DNA from: Flavobacteriaceae bacterium
GTDB taxonomy: Bacteria > Bacteroidota > Bacteroidia > Flavobacteriales > Flavobacteriaceae
DNA length: 64,000 bases
Assembly (NCBI GenBank): GCA_016744415.1
Contig: JADGEL010000001.1
Coordinates: 1 to 64,000, forward strand
Reading direction: 5' to 3'
Under the pieces are notes generated by a model. The model did not search any database, was not told the DNA's origin, and worked only from the letters and a program-made list of their open reading frames with translations. A program made the position numbers and the translations under genes. This document shows positions 25,646-37,772 of the stretch, in pieces. Within the stretch, counting starts at the first letter, position 1. Each line of letters begins with the position of its first letter.

Positions 25646-26662
25646 TTACTTTAAAACGGATTCTATTTGATTCAATTCATCAGTAGTAAACTTAAGAGCA
25701 TCCAATGCCTTAATATTATCTAGTAATTGCTTTATTTTACTAACTCCAACTAAAACGGTGGTAATTTCAGGATTGCGTAAAATCCAAGCAACTGCCATTT
25801 GAGCTAAACTCTGCCCTCTATCTTTAGCAATAACATTCAAGTTTTTTACTTTATTAATAATCTCTGGAGTAATAGAATCTCCCTTTAAATAACGACCATC
25901 TTTAACAGCTCTAGAATCCGAAGGTAATCCATTTAAGTATTTATCAGTTAAAATCCCTTGCTCTAAAGGAGAAAAAGCGATGGCGCCAATACCTTCAGAA
26001 TATAAGGTGCTTAACAAATTTTTTTCAACCCAACGATCAAACATATTATACCTTGGCTGATGAATTAAACAAGGAGTTCCTAAGCCTCTCAAAATTTTTG
26101 AAGCCTTAGCGGTATCTTCCGCATTATATTGTGAAATACCAACATATAAAGCTTTTCCTGAACGAACAATCTGGTCAAGGGCTCCCATTGTTTCTTCTAA
26201 TGGAGTATCTGAATCTGGCCGATGGTGATAAAAAATATCTACATAATCTAAGCCCATTCTTTTTAAACTCTGATCGCAACTCGCAATTAAATATTTACGT
26301 GAGCCAAAATTTCCATAAGGGCCATCCCACATATCCCATCCTGCTTTGGAAGAAATAATTAATTCATCTCGGTATGATTTAAAATCAGATTTCAAAATTC
26401 GTCCAAATGTTTCTTCTGCTGCTCCATATGGTGGGCCATAGTTGTTGGCTAAATCAAAATGTGTAACTCCGTTATCAAAAGCTGTTCTAACAATTTCTCT
26501 TGCATTTTTAAAATCATCTGATTTTCCAAAATTATGCCAGAGCCCTAAAGAAATTAAGGGCAACATAATTCCACTTTGTCCACATCTTCGATATTGCATT
26601 GTGTCATATCTATTTGTAGCAGCTACATAATTTAGTAATGAATCATGATTATTTTCTTGCAT
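25646..26662 (-). CDS. Aldo/keto reductase (YghZ/GPR type)
   Basis: This 338-residue aldo/keto reductase is like E. coli YghZ (L-glyceraldehyde-3-phosphate reductase) and Kv-beta proteins: D70, Y75, K106 and H146/147 (in FYHHRPD) form the catalytic tetrad. NYGPPYGAAEETFG and GLDYVDIFYHHRPD are typical of this branch, as is the NADPH-binding end TTVLVGVSK. It probably detoxifies methylglyoxal or L-glyceraldehyde phosphate. It is monocistronic and convergent with mutB. ATG at 26662. Confidence 0.85.
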   Translation of the reverse strand: MQENNHDSLLNYVAATNRYDTMQYRRCGQSGIMLPLISLGLWHNFGKSDDFKNAREIVRTAFDNGVTHFDLANNYGPPYGAAEETFGRILKSDFKSYRDELIISSKAGWDMWDGPYGNFGSRKYLIASCDQSLKRMGLDYVDIFYHHRPDSDTPLEETMGALDQIVRSGKALYVGISQYNAEDTAKASKILRGLGTPCLIHQPRYNMFDRWVEKNLLSTLYSEGIGAIAFSPLEQGILTDKYLNGLPSDSRAVKDGRYLKGDSITPEIINKVKNLNVIAKDRGQSLAQMAVAWILRNPEITTVLVGVSKIKQLLDNIKALDALKFTTDELNQIESVLK

Positions 26663-26789
26663 ATCTTGATGAAATTCAGTTTAGGGAGTATCAAATGTAA
26701 AAATTTAATTGTGATAAAAAAAAACTAACACCCCTATTAATAGTTTTAATTATTAACACTTTAGTCAAGATTATAATTGCAATAATCCG

Positions 26790-26797
26790 TATTTTTG
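26790..26797 (+). promoter_or_regulatory. -7 box of ccsBA
   Basis: TATTTTTG fits TAnnTTTG, with TTTAG about 25 bp upstream as a poor -33. It overlaps the alternative TTG start at 26795, which supports the ATG at 26822 as the true start. Confidence 0.45.
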
Positions 26798-26821
26798 CTC
26801 AAAATTTTTGACACACTAAAA

Positions 26822-29800
26822 ATGAAGAAATTTCTTTCTATTATATATTCAACTCGACTTACTGGAATCCTGTTTATAGTTTTTGCAGCCGCTATGGGAA
26901 TCGCTACTTTCATCGAAAATGACTATGGTACACAAACAGCAAAAGTATTAATTTACAATGCTTGGTGGTTTGAAATAATTATGGTGTTTTTTGTCATTAA
27001 TTTTTTTGGGAATATTATTAAATATCGCCTTTATAAAAAAGAAAAATGGGTTGTGCTATCTTTTCATCTTGCTTTTATTTTTATCATTATAGGTGCTGGT
27101 ATCACTCGCTATGTGAGCTTTGAAGGCATCATGCCAATTATTGAAGGTGAATCTAGTAACATCATGTTTTCAGAAGCAATTTATTTTGATGTAACTGCGC
27201 ACAACAATAAAGAACAGTTAAAATACAGCTCAGAAAAAATCTTGATTTCTGCCAAAGGAAAACCAAATTATTCTTATAGCAACAAATTTAGAAAAACAAA
27301 GTTCAAATTTGACCTTGTTGATTATGTTCCTTTTGCAAAAGAAGAATTTATTGAAAATACAAAAGGAGATAATTATTTAAAACTTGTAGAATCATCAAAT
27401 GGTGGGCGACATGATCATTATTTAAAACATGGCACAAGTCAATTAATTCACAATATATTAGTTGGCTATGAAAACCCCGGTAACAATACTATAGATATTT
27501 TTACTGTTAATGACGAATTAAAAATAGTATCTAACCAAGAAGGGACATTTTACCGAATGTCAGATCAACATAACGGCATCATCAATAAAGATTCTATTCA
27601 AGAGTTACAATTGCTTTCATTACATAATTTAGCTGGTTTAAGTTTTGTAATTCCAACACCATCTATTAACGGAACCTACAAAACAGTTAAAGGAATTAGG
27701 GAGGAAAACCCTTTAGACAAATTAACTTTTGATATTACAGTGGGTGATAAAACCAAACAAATGGTGATTTATGGAGGGCAATACAATATAGAGAATCCAA
27801 CTCAAATCGAAGTTGGCGATCTTAATTTCAGAGTCAATTATGGAGCAAAACAAATAAAACTGCCTTTTCATATTAAGTTGAGAGATTTTCAATTAGAAAA
27901 TTACCCTGGATCTCAAAGCCCGATGTCGTACGCAAGTGAAATAACGGTTATAGACCCAAAAGAATCTTTTGATTTTAGAATTTACATGAACAATATCTTG
28001 AATTATAAAGGCTATAAATTTTTTCAATCTAGCTACAATATTACTCCTGAATATGAAGAAACTCGCTTATCAGTAAACCATGATTATTGGGGAACAAGCA
28101 TTACATATTTTGGGTATTTCATGCTATTTTTAGGATTAATTTTAATTCCAATTGTTGGTAAAAACACTCGTTTTTCGAGCTTACGGAAACAACTCAATAA
28201 AATAAAGTTGAAAAAGAAAGCTCTAACTATTATTGCTTTATTGAGTTTTTCAATTGGGTTCTCTCAACACCAACATCAATTAACTGATCAACAAATAGAT
28301 TCAGTTTTACAAACACATAGTGTAGATAAAATTCATGCTGAAAAGTTTAGCCGTTTAGTTATACAGGATGTAGGCGGACGTATGAAACCTGTACATACAT
28401 TTGCTTCAGAGTTGTTAAGAAAGGTCTCTAAGAAAGATACGTATCACGGTTTGGATGCCAATCAAGTATTTATTTCGATTCAGCAAAATCCTAGATTTTG
28501 GTTTAATGTACCTATAGTTTACATCAGAAAAGAAAACACTAAATTAAGAGATATTATCGGGGTTCCTCACGATCAAGAATATACGCGTTTAGCAGATTTT
28601 TTTGATGGACAAGGCAACTTTAAAATTGCAGATGTTCAAGAAGCGGCCTTTAAGAAAAAAATAAAAGGTAAGTTTGATCAATCAGTATTAGATGTTAGTA
28701 ATCGTGTAAATCTATTTTACTCAGCCATTTTTGGAGATTTATTAACGATTTTTCCAATCCCAAATGATCCAACCAACAAATGGGTTTCTCAAAACCAATT
28801 GCACACAGTTAAATATTCTGGAGTCGACTCTGTTTTTGCAAAACAGATTTTACCTGCCTATTTACAAACATTATCAAGCTCAAAAGAAAACAATGACTAT
28901 TCACAATCTGAAGAGATATTAGTAGGCATTCAAAAATTTCAAAAGAAATATGGAGCTGATGTGTACCCATCAAATAAAAAAATTGACTTAGAGATTTTTT
29001 ACAACAAAAACGATATTTTTAAAAGCCTTTTTGTTTACTATATGTTGGCGGGTGTTTTTTTATTTGTGTTTATCATCGTGCAAATTTTTAATAGCTCTAA
29101 ATTTATCAATGTAATTATTAAAGTAGGCGCTATCGGGATGGTGCTCCTTTTCGTTTACCATACCGCTGGTTTAGGAATTCGCTGGTATATTTCTGGGCAT
29201 GTGCCATGGAGTAACGGATATGAATCAATGATTTATATTGCTTGGGCCACAATGCTTTTCGGGCTAATATTTGGAAGAAAATCGATTTTAACGGTTGCAG
29301 CAACTGCCTTTGTAACCTCAATGATTTTGATGTTTGCACATATGAATTGGATGGATCCTGAAATTGCAAACTTGGTTCCTGTCTTAGACTCTTATTGGGT
29401 AATGATTCACGTTTCTATAATTGTAGCGGGCTATGGCCCTTTTACATTATCAATGATTTTAGGAATGTTGACCTTATTCTTAATGGGAATTACCACAAAA
29501 AGCAACAAGAAAAAAATTGATGTAATTATCAAAGAATTAACTATAATCAATGAAATGTCAATGACTATTGGATTGATTTTATTTACTATTGGAAACTTCT
29601 TAGGGGGTATTTGGGCTAATGAATCTTGGGGTAGATATTGGGGTTGGGACCCTAAAGAAACTTGGGCGCTTATCAGTATTATGATTTATGCGTTTGTATT
29701 GCATATGCGTTTGATTCCTGGCTTAAGAAGTAAACTTTCTTTTAATATTGCAGCAGTTTTTTCATTTGCATCTGTATTGATGACATATCTTGGAGTAAAT

Positions 29801-29932
29801 CATCTACTTTCTGGATTGCATTCGTATGCGCAAGGAGATGAGGCAAGTATTCCAACTCAAATTTGGGGTTGGTTAGCAGTGTCTTTACTCTTAAGTATTT
29901 GGGCTTATTTTAAATATAAAAAAACATTATAA
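26822..29932 (+). CDS. ccsBA: Cytochrome c synthase CcsBA (fused ResB and CcsA)
   Basis: This 1036-residue membrane protein joins ResB/CcsB (N-terminal helices, large periplasmic domain about 95-440) to CcsA (C-terminal helices about 730-1030). The haem-handling WWD motif is WGRYWGWDPKETWALI near residues 932-948, and His residues sit in the flanking loops (VYHTAG, HMNWMD, LHMRLIPG). A Gln/His-rich segment (FSQHQHQLTDQQ, about 480-492) begins a second periplasmic domain. It exports haem and attaches it to apocytochrome c (System II). The ATG at 26822 is chosen over the TTG at 26795. With DsbD in the same window, the reductant side of cytochrome c maturation is also present. Confidence 0.92.
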   Translation: MKKFLSIIYSTRLTGILFIVFAAAMGIATFIENDYGTQTAKVLIYNAWWFEIIMVFFVINFFGNIIKYRLYKKEKWVVLSFHLAFIFIIIGAGITRYVSFEGIMPIIEGESSNIMFSEAIYFDVTAHNNKEQLKYSSEKILISAKGKPNYSYSNKFRKTKFKFDLVDYVPFAKEEFIENTKGDNYLKLVESSNGGRHDHYLKHGTSQLIHNILVGYENPGNNTIDIFTVNDELKIVSNQEGTFYRMSDQHNGIINKDSIQELQLLSLHNLAGLSFVIPTPSINGTYKTVKGIREENPLDKLTFDITVGDKTKQMVIYGGQYNIENPTQIEVGDLNFRVNYGAKQIKLPFHIKLRDFQLENYPGSQSPMSYASEITVIDPKESFDFRIYMNNILNYKGYKFFQSSYNITPEYEETRLSVNHDYWGTSITYFGYFMLFLGLILIPIVGKNTRFSSLRKQLNKIKLKKKALTIIALLSFSIGFSQHQHQLTDQQIDSVLQTHSVDKIHAEKFSRLVIQDVGGRMKPVHTFASELLRKVSKKDTYHGLDANQVFISIQQNPRFWFNVPIVYIRKENTKLRDIIGVPHDQEYTRLADFFDGQGNFKIADVQEAAFKKKIKGKFDQSVLDVSNRVNLFYSAIFGDLLTIFPIPNDPTNKWVSQNQLHTVKYSGVDSVFAKQILPAYLQTLSSSKENNDYSQSEEILVGIQKFQKKYGADVYPSNKKIDLEIFYNKNDIFKSLFVYYMLAGVFLFVFIIVQIFNSSKFINVIIKVGAIGMVLLFVYHTAGLGIRWYISGHVPWSNGYESMIYIAWATMLFGLIFGRKSILTVAATAFVTSMILMFAHMNWMDPEIANLVPVLDSYWVMIHVSIIVAGYGPFTLSMILGMLTLFLMGITTKSNKKKIDVIIKELTIINEMSMTIGLILFTIGNFLGGIWANESWGRYWGWDPKETWALISIMIYAFVLHMRLIPGLRSKLSFNIAAVFSFASVLMTYLGVNHLLSGLHSYAQGDEASIPTQIWGWLAVSLLLSIWAYFKYKKTL

Positions 29933-30069
29933 AAAGTAGTATTCATACTAGTTATTTTACCCGAGAAAGAAGGTGCCTATTTTGAGAGTAGAGCTTAGAT
30001 TCTTGCATTCGCAAAAATAACAGCTTTAAATAATTGATAAACCATCTTCAAAAAATTCATATAAAATCA

Positions 30070-30077
30070 TACATTTG
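30070..30077 (+). promoter_or_regulatory. -7 box upstream of small TPR membrane gene
   Basis: TACATTTG fits TAnnTTTG, 24 bp before the ATG at 30102. No clear -33 is seen at the expected distance. Confidence 0.45.
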
Positions 30078-30101
30078 CATTTCTAAAATTTAAACAAAAA
30101 C

Positions 30102-30659
30102 ATGTTTCATAAATATATAAAATTAGTCATAGCTACTGCTATCATCGTTTGGTCTGTATTTCAATTTGTTGATGGAAATATCATGAACGGAATCTCGTTG
30201 ATCCTCTTTTCAGGAATCTTTATTTTTCTCTATTTTAAAAATGAATTTATCCTATTGGCATTTTTACAATTGCGTAAGCAAAACTTTGAAGGGACTGCTA
30301 AATGGCTAGGTTATATTAAGAATCCTAGCGGAGCATTGGTGAAAAAACAACAAGGATATTTTAATTTTCTCAACGGAATCTTAGTTTCACAAACCAACCT
30401 AACGCTGGCTGAAAAATACTTTAAAAATGCTATTAACTTAGGACTTTCTATGGACCATGATTTGGCTATGGCCAAACTACAATTATCTGGAATTGCTATG
30501 TCTAAAAACAGAAAACAAGAAGCAACAAAGTTAATGAATGAAGCTAAGAAATTAGACAAACAAGGGATGCTTAAAGATCAAATAAAACAGATGAAAGATC
30601 AAATGAAAAGAGCTCCTGGTATGAATCATCATCAAATGAGAGGGAGAGTTAGAAGATAG
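30102..30659 (+). CDS. Small membrane protein with TPR-like helices
   Basis: This 185-residue protein has two adjacent transmembrane helices at the N-terminus (about 7-24 and 29-56). A cytoplasmic helical part follows that reads like one or two degenerate tetratricopeptide repeats (AEKYFKNAINLGLSMDHDLAMAKLQLS), ending in a basic, Met/His-rich tail (MKRAPGMNHHQMRGRVRR). It is found in many Flavobacteriia from memory of the pattern, but I know no function. It is monocistronic, with its own -7 box and a strong terminator. Confidence 0.7.
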   Translation: MFHKYIKLVIATAIIVWSVFQFVDGNIMNGISLILFSGIFIFLYFKNEFILLAFLQLRKQNFEGTAKWLGYIKNPSGALVKKQQGYFNFLNGILVSQTNLTLAEKYFKNAINLGLSMDHDLAMAKLQLSGIAMSKNRKQEATKLMNEAKKLDKQGMLKDQIKQMKDQMKRAPGMNHHQMRGRVRR

Positions 30660-30675
30660 ATTATATTTTAATTTA

Positions 30676-30715
30676 AAAACAAAAAGCATCTGATAAATCA
30701 GATGCTTTTTGTTTT
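30676..30715. terminator. Bidirectional terminator
   Basis: Arms AAAACAAAAAGCATCTGAT (30676-30694) and ATCAGATGCTTTTTGTTTT (30697-30715) are perfectly complementary, with a 2-nt loop. It serves the convergent TPR gene and LysM lipoprotein gene. Confidence 0.9.
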
Positions 30716-30730
30716 ACTGGCTTTTTTTAA

Positions 30731-32434
30731 TCAATCCAACTGCAACAACTCCAAATTATCTTGGTATTGCAAAAGGAATACTCCGTTATTTTCTGTGCTA
30801 TTAAACATCCTTTTAAAATAATCAAACTTTGATGCAACACGCCTAGATACTCCTTCTTTGGCGCCATCATTAAATGAGCCATTCATTAATCGCAAAAGCG
30901 TATCGTAAGTAACATCAAATCCTTTAGTAGCAAAATCTGATGGCCTGATGTGATTTTTTTGTTTATATAGTTTTTCAAAACTTCTAGCTTCTACGCTTAA
31001 AACATCGATAAACACTTCTTTCGAAAAAGTAAATTTTAAGCGTGCTAAATCAGTATTGCTAACATTGTCATAATTAGAATTCATACCAAAACCAAACAAT
31101 TGAATGTCTCTTTTTTCTAATGGCATTACCCCTAAATTATTCACAACATCAGTAGTTACAAGTATATCATCGCCAACTAAAAGCACCCAGTTTTTATATT
31201 GTATTGTATCTATTACTTCAATAAATCGTTCTTTTTTAATATAGCCCTCATTTGGTTTTAAAACAGTTATGTCATCAATAGAATCATGAGTTCTTAACTT
31301 GGCCATGATTTGAGAAATCTTAGCGCCAGTAGTTACTGTTGAATCACCGGTGATAATAATCTTTTCTCCTTTATAAGATTTCAACAAATAGTCTAACACC
31401 TTATCTTCTAACAATTGTTTGTTAGGAGCAACTTTCACCAAATTATTATCTGATACCGATGTTTGGGTTTTTGAAAAAATAGGAGCAATCACAGGAGTAG
31501 ATGTACTTTTTGAAACCTGTTTTGCATTCTTCAAAAATAGTGGGCCAATAACTGCATCGTAATTATCTACATCTGTCTCTCTCAAAATTGTTGAAATTTT
31601 AGAAGCATTATTTTCTGTATCAACCACATCCATATTCACTTGAACTCCTCTTGCCCTTAGAGAATCAATTGCAACTAAAGCACCAGCATGAAAATCAGTT
31701 ACAATATTTAATAGGCGGTTGTCCCACTCAAATTCTTCATCATTCACATCAAAAGAATTTAATTTATAAGGCAACATCAACAAAACATTTAACGGTTTGT
31801 CAGTAATTACATCTTCAAAAATATTTACCTCTGCTTCATCATTTGTTTTCTCTCCAACAATTAAAATCATGCCTAAATTTAATCCTTCTTTTAAAGCTGG
31901 ATTAAATTCATACAAGGCTTCTTCTGAAATTTGATAACTTCTCGTTAAGTTAAACAGCGTATCGTCCTTTATAACCGTGTGTGTGATAAAATTTGAATCA
32001 ATCTCAACAATTACAAACTCTTCAGCAACATTTTTCTCTTTATTAGGGATTAATAAAACACGACCAACACTTATACTATTACCATGTAAATTGTTTGTCT
32101 TTTTCAACGCTTCAACAGAAACACCATACTTTTGAGAAATACTAAATAGATTTTCCTTTTTTAAAACTGTATGTGTTCTTTGTGATGAATCTAACACTTC
32201 AACCGACTTTCCATAATCTTTATTCGGAATTATAATCACCGTATTTGCCGATGGCTTTTTAGAAATATCAGGATTTAAACGTAATAGATCTCTCGTTTTT
32301 ATATCATTATCCTTAGCAATACTTTTCATGGTTTCACCTTGCTGAACGGTATAAGAAATATATTTTTTCTGTTGTCCACAAGAAGTTAACACTGAAACAA
32401 ATAATAGTAAAAAGAAGATTCTCAAAGTTTTCAT
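30731..32434 (-). CDS. LysM-repeat lipoprotein with a periplasmic-binding-like domain
   Basis: From the ATG at 32434 the product has 567 residues. It is a lipoprotein (lipobox LTSC, Cys19) with three LysM domains (about 27-70, 82-126, 145-187; QGETMKSIAKDNDIKTRDLL, KKENLFSISQKYGVSVEALK, KDDTLFNLTRSYQISEEALY). A C-terminal type I periplasmic-binding fold (about 210-560) carries NVLLMLPYKLN and YDAVIGPLFLKNA. LysM binds peptidoglycan, so the protein is probably anchored between membrane and wall. Upstream in-frame alternative starts would place the signal peptide internally. It lies 68 bp after guaA on the same strand. Confidence 0.85.
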   Translation of the reverse strand: MKTLRIFFLLLFVSVLTSCGQQKKYISYTVQQGETMKSIAKDNDIKTRDLLRLNPDISKKPSANTVIIIPNKDYGKSVEVLDSSQRTHTVLKKENLFSISQKYGVSVEALKKTNNLHGNSISVGRVLLIPNKEKNVAEEFVIVEIDSNFITHTVIKDDTLFNLTRSYQISEEALYEFNPALKEGLNLGMILIVGEKTNDEAEVNIFEDVITDKPLNVLLMLPYKLNSFDVNDEEFEWDNRLLNIVTDFHAGALVAIDSLRARGVQVNMDVVDTENNASKISTILRETDVDNYDAVIGPLFLKNAKQVSKSTSTPVIAPIFSKTQTSVSDNNLVKVAPNKQLLEDKVLDYLLKSYKGEKIIITGDSTVTTGAKISQIMAKLRTHDSIDDITVLKPNEGYIKKERFIEVIDTIQYKNWVLLVGDDILVTTDVVNNLGVMPLEKRDIQLFGFGMNSNYDNVSNTDLARLKFTFSKEVFIDVLSVEARSFEKLYKQKNHIRPSDFATKGFDVTYDTLLRLMNGSFNDGAKEGVSRRVASKFDYFKRMFNSTENNGVFLLQYQDNLELLQLD

Positions 32435-32502
32435 AATATTATGGGTTACTTGTTTCAAATTTAAAGTTTCATATTTTATTTTGCAATATATCAATTGAGC
32501 AT

Positions 32503-34035
32503 TTATTCCCACTCAATAGTTGCAGGTGGTTTTGAACTAATGTCATACACTACTCTATTAACGCCTTTTACGTTATTTATTATTTTGTTTGATGTTTCTT
32601 GCAAAAATTTATATGGTAAATCTACCCAATCCGCAGTCATACCATCTACAGATTCTACTGCTCTTAAAGCAACACATTTTTCATAAGTGCGCTCATCACC
32701 CATCACTCCTACTGAATTTACAGGTAGTAACATGGCGCCTGCTTGCCAAACATTATTATACAGATTCCACTTTTTTAAGCCATCAACAAAAATAGCATCT
32801 ACCTCTTGCAACATTCTAACTTTTTCGGCAGTAATATCACCTAAAATTCTAATTCCCAAACCTGGACCTGGAAACGGATGTCTCCCTAAAAGCTCTGCAT
32901 CAATTCCCATCGATTTTCCAACACGCCTAACTTCATCTTTAAAAATCATTCGCAATGGTTCTACAATTTTTAATTTCATAAAATCAGGTAATCCTCCAAC
33001 ATTATGATGACTTTTAATCGTTGCACTTGGACCACCTGTAACCGAAACAGATTCGATCACATCAGGATAAATTGTTCCTTGTGCTAACCACTTTACATTT
33101 TCTATTTTGTGCGATTCATCGTCAAAGACTTCTATAAAAACTCGTCCAATTATTTTTCGTTTTCCTTCAGGGTCACTTTCTCCTTTTAATTCTTCTAAAA
33201 ACCTATTAGCTGCATCAACACCTTTTACATTTAAGCCCATACCTTCGTATTGCTTCAGTACGCTTTCAAATTCATTTTTACGAAGCAAACCATTGTTTAC
33301 AAAAACACAATGCAAATTTTTTCCGATCGCTTTGTCCAATAAAACTGCTGCAACGGTAGAATCTACTCCACCAGATAGCCCTAAGATAACTTTATCATTC
33401 CCAACTTTTTCTTTTAAAGCTGCTACCGTAGTATCAACAAAAGAATCTGGAGTCCAATCTTGATTTAAACCCGCAATTTTTACCAAAAAATTTTCTAATA
33501 ATTTTGATCCATCTGTAGTGTGATACACCTCTGGATGAAATTGGATAGCATAAGTGTCTTCGCCTTCAATTTTGTATGCTGCATTGGCTACATCTTCTGT
33601 GCTGGCAATCATTTTATAATTTGATGGCAATGACAGAATAGTGTCTGAATGACTCATCCAAACCTGCGAACCTTCATTGATCCCTTCGAACAAAGTTTCT
33701 TCGTGATTTAAATACGTTAAATGGGCACGACCATATTCCCGAGTGTTTGATTGTCCTACTTCACCATCATAAAAATGAGCTAAATATTGAGCTCCATAGC
33801 AAACACCTAATAAAGGAAGCTTTCCTTTTATTTCAGATAAATCTGGATGTGGTGCTTCTTTGCTTCTAACAGAGTGTGGGCTACCTGATAAGATGACCGC
33901 CTTGTAATCTGAAATGTTAAATTTTTTACTGTTGTATGGATGAATTTCGCTGTAAATGTTAAGCTCTCTAACTCTACGTGCAATCAGTTGTGTAAACTGC
34001 GATCCGAAATCTAAAATAAGTACTTTGTGTTGCAT
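32503..34035 (-). CDS. guaA: GMP synthase (glutamine-hydrolysing)
   Basis: This 510-residue enzyme makes GMP from XMP. The N-terminal class I glutamine amidotransferase has the nucleophile Cys79 ([10 protein letters not shown]) and a QFHPEVYHT block with the His/Glu. The ATP-pyrophosphatase P-loop is [10 protein letters not shown], and the C-terminal dimerisation domain ends PPATIEWE, as in all GuaA. The ATG at 34035 is preferred to a TTG two codons upstream. It is followed by the LysM lipoprotein gene. Confidence 0.97.
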   Translation of the reverse strand: MQHKVLILDFGSQFTQLIARRVRELNIYSEIHPYNSKKFNISDYKAVILSGSPHSVRSKEAPHPDLSEIKGKLPLLGVCYGAQYLAHFYDGEVGQSNTREYGRAHLTYLNHEETLFEGINEGSQVWMSHSDTILSLPSNYKMIASTEDVANAAYKIEGEDTYAIQFHPEVYHTTDGSKLLENFLVKIAGLNQDWTPDSFVDTTVAALKEKVGNDKVILGLSGGVDSTVAAVLLDKAIGKNLHCVFVNNGLLRKNEFESVLKQYEGMGLNVKGVDAANRFLEELKGESDPEGKRKIIGRVFIEVFDDESHKIENVKWLAQGTIYPDVIESVSVTGGPSATIKSHHNVGGLPDFMKLKIVEPLRMIFKDEVRRVGKSMGIDAELLGRHPFPGPGLGIRILGDITAEKVRMLQEVDAIFVDGLKKWNLYNNVWQAGAMLLPVNSVGVMGDERTYEKCVALRAVESVDGMTADWVDLPYKFLQETSNKIINNVKGVNRVVYDISSKPPATIEWE

Positions 34036-36342
<2,307 letters not shown>

Positions 36343-36382
36343 AAGTCCAATCTAAACCCTTCTTTTTGAGGGGGATAAATTA

Positions 36383-36416
36383 AAAAAGAGGTTATCTGAA
36401 AAGATAGCCTCTTTTT
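36383..36416 (+). terminator. Terminator of gyrB
   Basis: Arms AAAAAGAGGTTATCT and AGATAGCCTCTTTTT (one G-T pair) with a short loop, ending in a T run, 40 bp after the gyrB stop. Confidence 0.8.
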
Positions 36417-36421
36417 AGTAT

Positions 36422-36449
36422 TGTCTTTCCCACTAACGCGGGAATCCAT
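36422..36449. repeat. Dispersed TTCCC/GGGAA palindrome, copy 1
   Basis: Reads TGTCTTTCCC, an 8-nt centre, GGGAATCCA. It is the same kind of element as 43503-43530 (TGTCATTCCC, then GGGAATCCA). The rest of the 343-bp gap 36343-36685 shows only the gyrB terminator and A/T-rich sequence. Confidence 0.6.
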
Positions 36450-36685
36450 AGGTTTAATATATCTAGATTTCTCATTAAGTGCCGTAAGCCATAATTTATT
36501 AAACTTATTTTTTTTAGCCACAACTCAACAGCGAAACAATCCAGCTAACAACAAATAAAAAAAGATAAAATTTCTTTTAATATTCATCAAAATCTCACCT
36601 ATTTAATATAACAATCTAAGGCTTAAATTGTAGCAAATTCATTAAATTTACACTTTAATTTTTTATCAATTTAAAACACATATAA

Positions 36686-37612
36686 ATGAAAGTAACAATA
36701 GTTGGTGCAGGAGCAGTTGGTGCAAGTTGCGCAGAATATATTGCTATCAAAGATTTCGCTTCAGAAGTAGTAATCTTAGACATCAAAGAAGGATTTGCAG
36801 AAGGAAAAGCAATGGACTTAATGCAAACCGCATCCTTAAATGGATTTGACACAAAAATTGTTGGAACCACAGGCGATTATTCGCAAACAGCAGGAAGTGA
36901 TGTTGCTGTTATTACTAGTGGTATTCCACGTAAACCAGGAATGACCCGTGAAGAGTTAATCGGAATCAATGCAGGGATCGTAAAAATGGTTTCTACAAGT
37001 TTGATAGAACATTCACCAAACGTCATTATCATTGTGGTGAGTAACCCAATGGACACGATGACATATTTAGCTCACAAAGCAACTGGCTTACCAAAAAATA
37101 GAATTATTGGTATGGGTGGCGCATTAGATTCTGCTCGTTTTAAATACAGATTAGCTGAGGCATTAGGAGCTCCAATATCTGACATTGACGGAATGGTAAT
37201 TGGAGGTCACTCAGACAAAGGAATGGTACCTTTAACAAGATTGGCAACAAGAAATAGTATCAATGCTACCGAATTCTTATCAGAAGAAAGAATGGAACAA
37301 GTTGCTGCTGACACCAAAGTTGGTGGAGCAACCTTAACTGGTTTATTAGGAACAAGTGCTTGGTATGCTCCTGGAGCTGCAGTATCAGAAATGGTAAAAG
37401 CAATTGCGTTAGATTCTAAAAAAATGTTCCCATGTTCTACTTTGTTAGATGGAGAATATGGTTTATCTGATTTATGTATCGGTGTTCCAGTAATTATTGG
37501 AAAAGGCGGAATCGAAAAAATCGTTGAAATTGAATTAAACGATGCTGAAAAAGCAAAAATTACTGAAAGTGCAGAAGGCGTTAAAAAGACTAATGATCTT
37601 TTGACTTTGTAA
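36686..37612 (+). CDS. mdh: Malate dehydrogenase
   Basis: This 308-residue LDH-like malate dehydrogenase has the NAD-binding VGAGAVGASCAEY (6-18), substrate arginines R82 and R88 in GIPRKPGMTR, R151, and the catalytic His175 in IGGHSDKGMVP. Gln/Lys at the specificity loop fits malate rather than lactate. It interconverts malate and oxaloacetate in the TCA cycle. The gene is single, with a strong terminator. Confidence 0.95.
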   Translation: MKVTIVGAGAVGASCAEYIAIKDFASEVVILDIKEGFAEGKAMDLMQTASLNGFDTKIVGTTGDYSQTAGSDVAVITSGIPRKPGMTREELIGINAGIVKMVSTSLIEHSPNVIIIVVSNPMDTMTYLAHKATGLPKNRIIGMGGALDSARFKYRLAEALGAPISDIDGMVIGGHSDKGMVPLTRLATRNSINATEFLSEERMEQVAADTKVGGATLTGLLGTSAWYAPGAAVSEMVKAIALDSKKMFPCSTLLDGEYGLSDLCIGVPVIIGKGGIEKIVEIELNDAEKAKITESAEGVKKTNDLLTL

Positions 37613-37630
37613 TAAAGGAGTCCTTTTATA

Positions 37631-37668
37631 CAACAAAACCCTCATCAATTAAAATGAGGGTTTTGTTG
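37631..37668. terminator. Terminator of mdh
   Basis: Arms CAACAAAACCCTCAT (37631-37645) and ATGAGGGTTTTGTTG (37654-37668) are perfectly complementary and followed by TTTTG. Confidence 0.9.
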
Positions 37669-37672
37669 TTTT

Positions 37673-37769
37673 GTCATAGCAAAGTAAATAAAAATTTACT
37701 ATGACAATCTCAAATATATTAGCAACTATATTTAATGAGTTCGCCACGTCGTGCCTCCTCGCGAAGACG
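37673..37769. repeat. Dispersed GTCATTGCGAAGC-type repeat, copy 1
   Basis: About 97 bp. It starts GTCATAGCAAAGTAAAT with a local hairpin back to ATTTACTATGACAATC, and ends TTCGCCACGTCGTGCCTCC then TCGCGAAGACG. It has the same layout as 53883-53968 between trpG and trpD. Such long imperfect palindromes are scattered in many bacterial genomes; this copy lies between mdh and a convergent gene. Confidence 0.6.
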
Positions 37770-37772
37770 ATA

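Noticed and set aside
26795..26821. TTG start giving nine more residues for CcsBA
   Set aside because: The TTG overlaps the TATTTTTG -7 box, and the family start fits the ATG at 26822.
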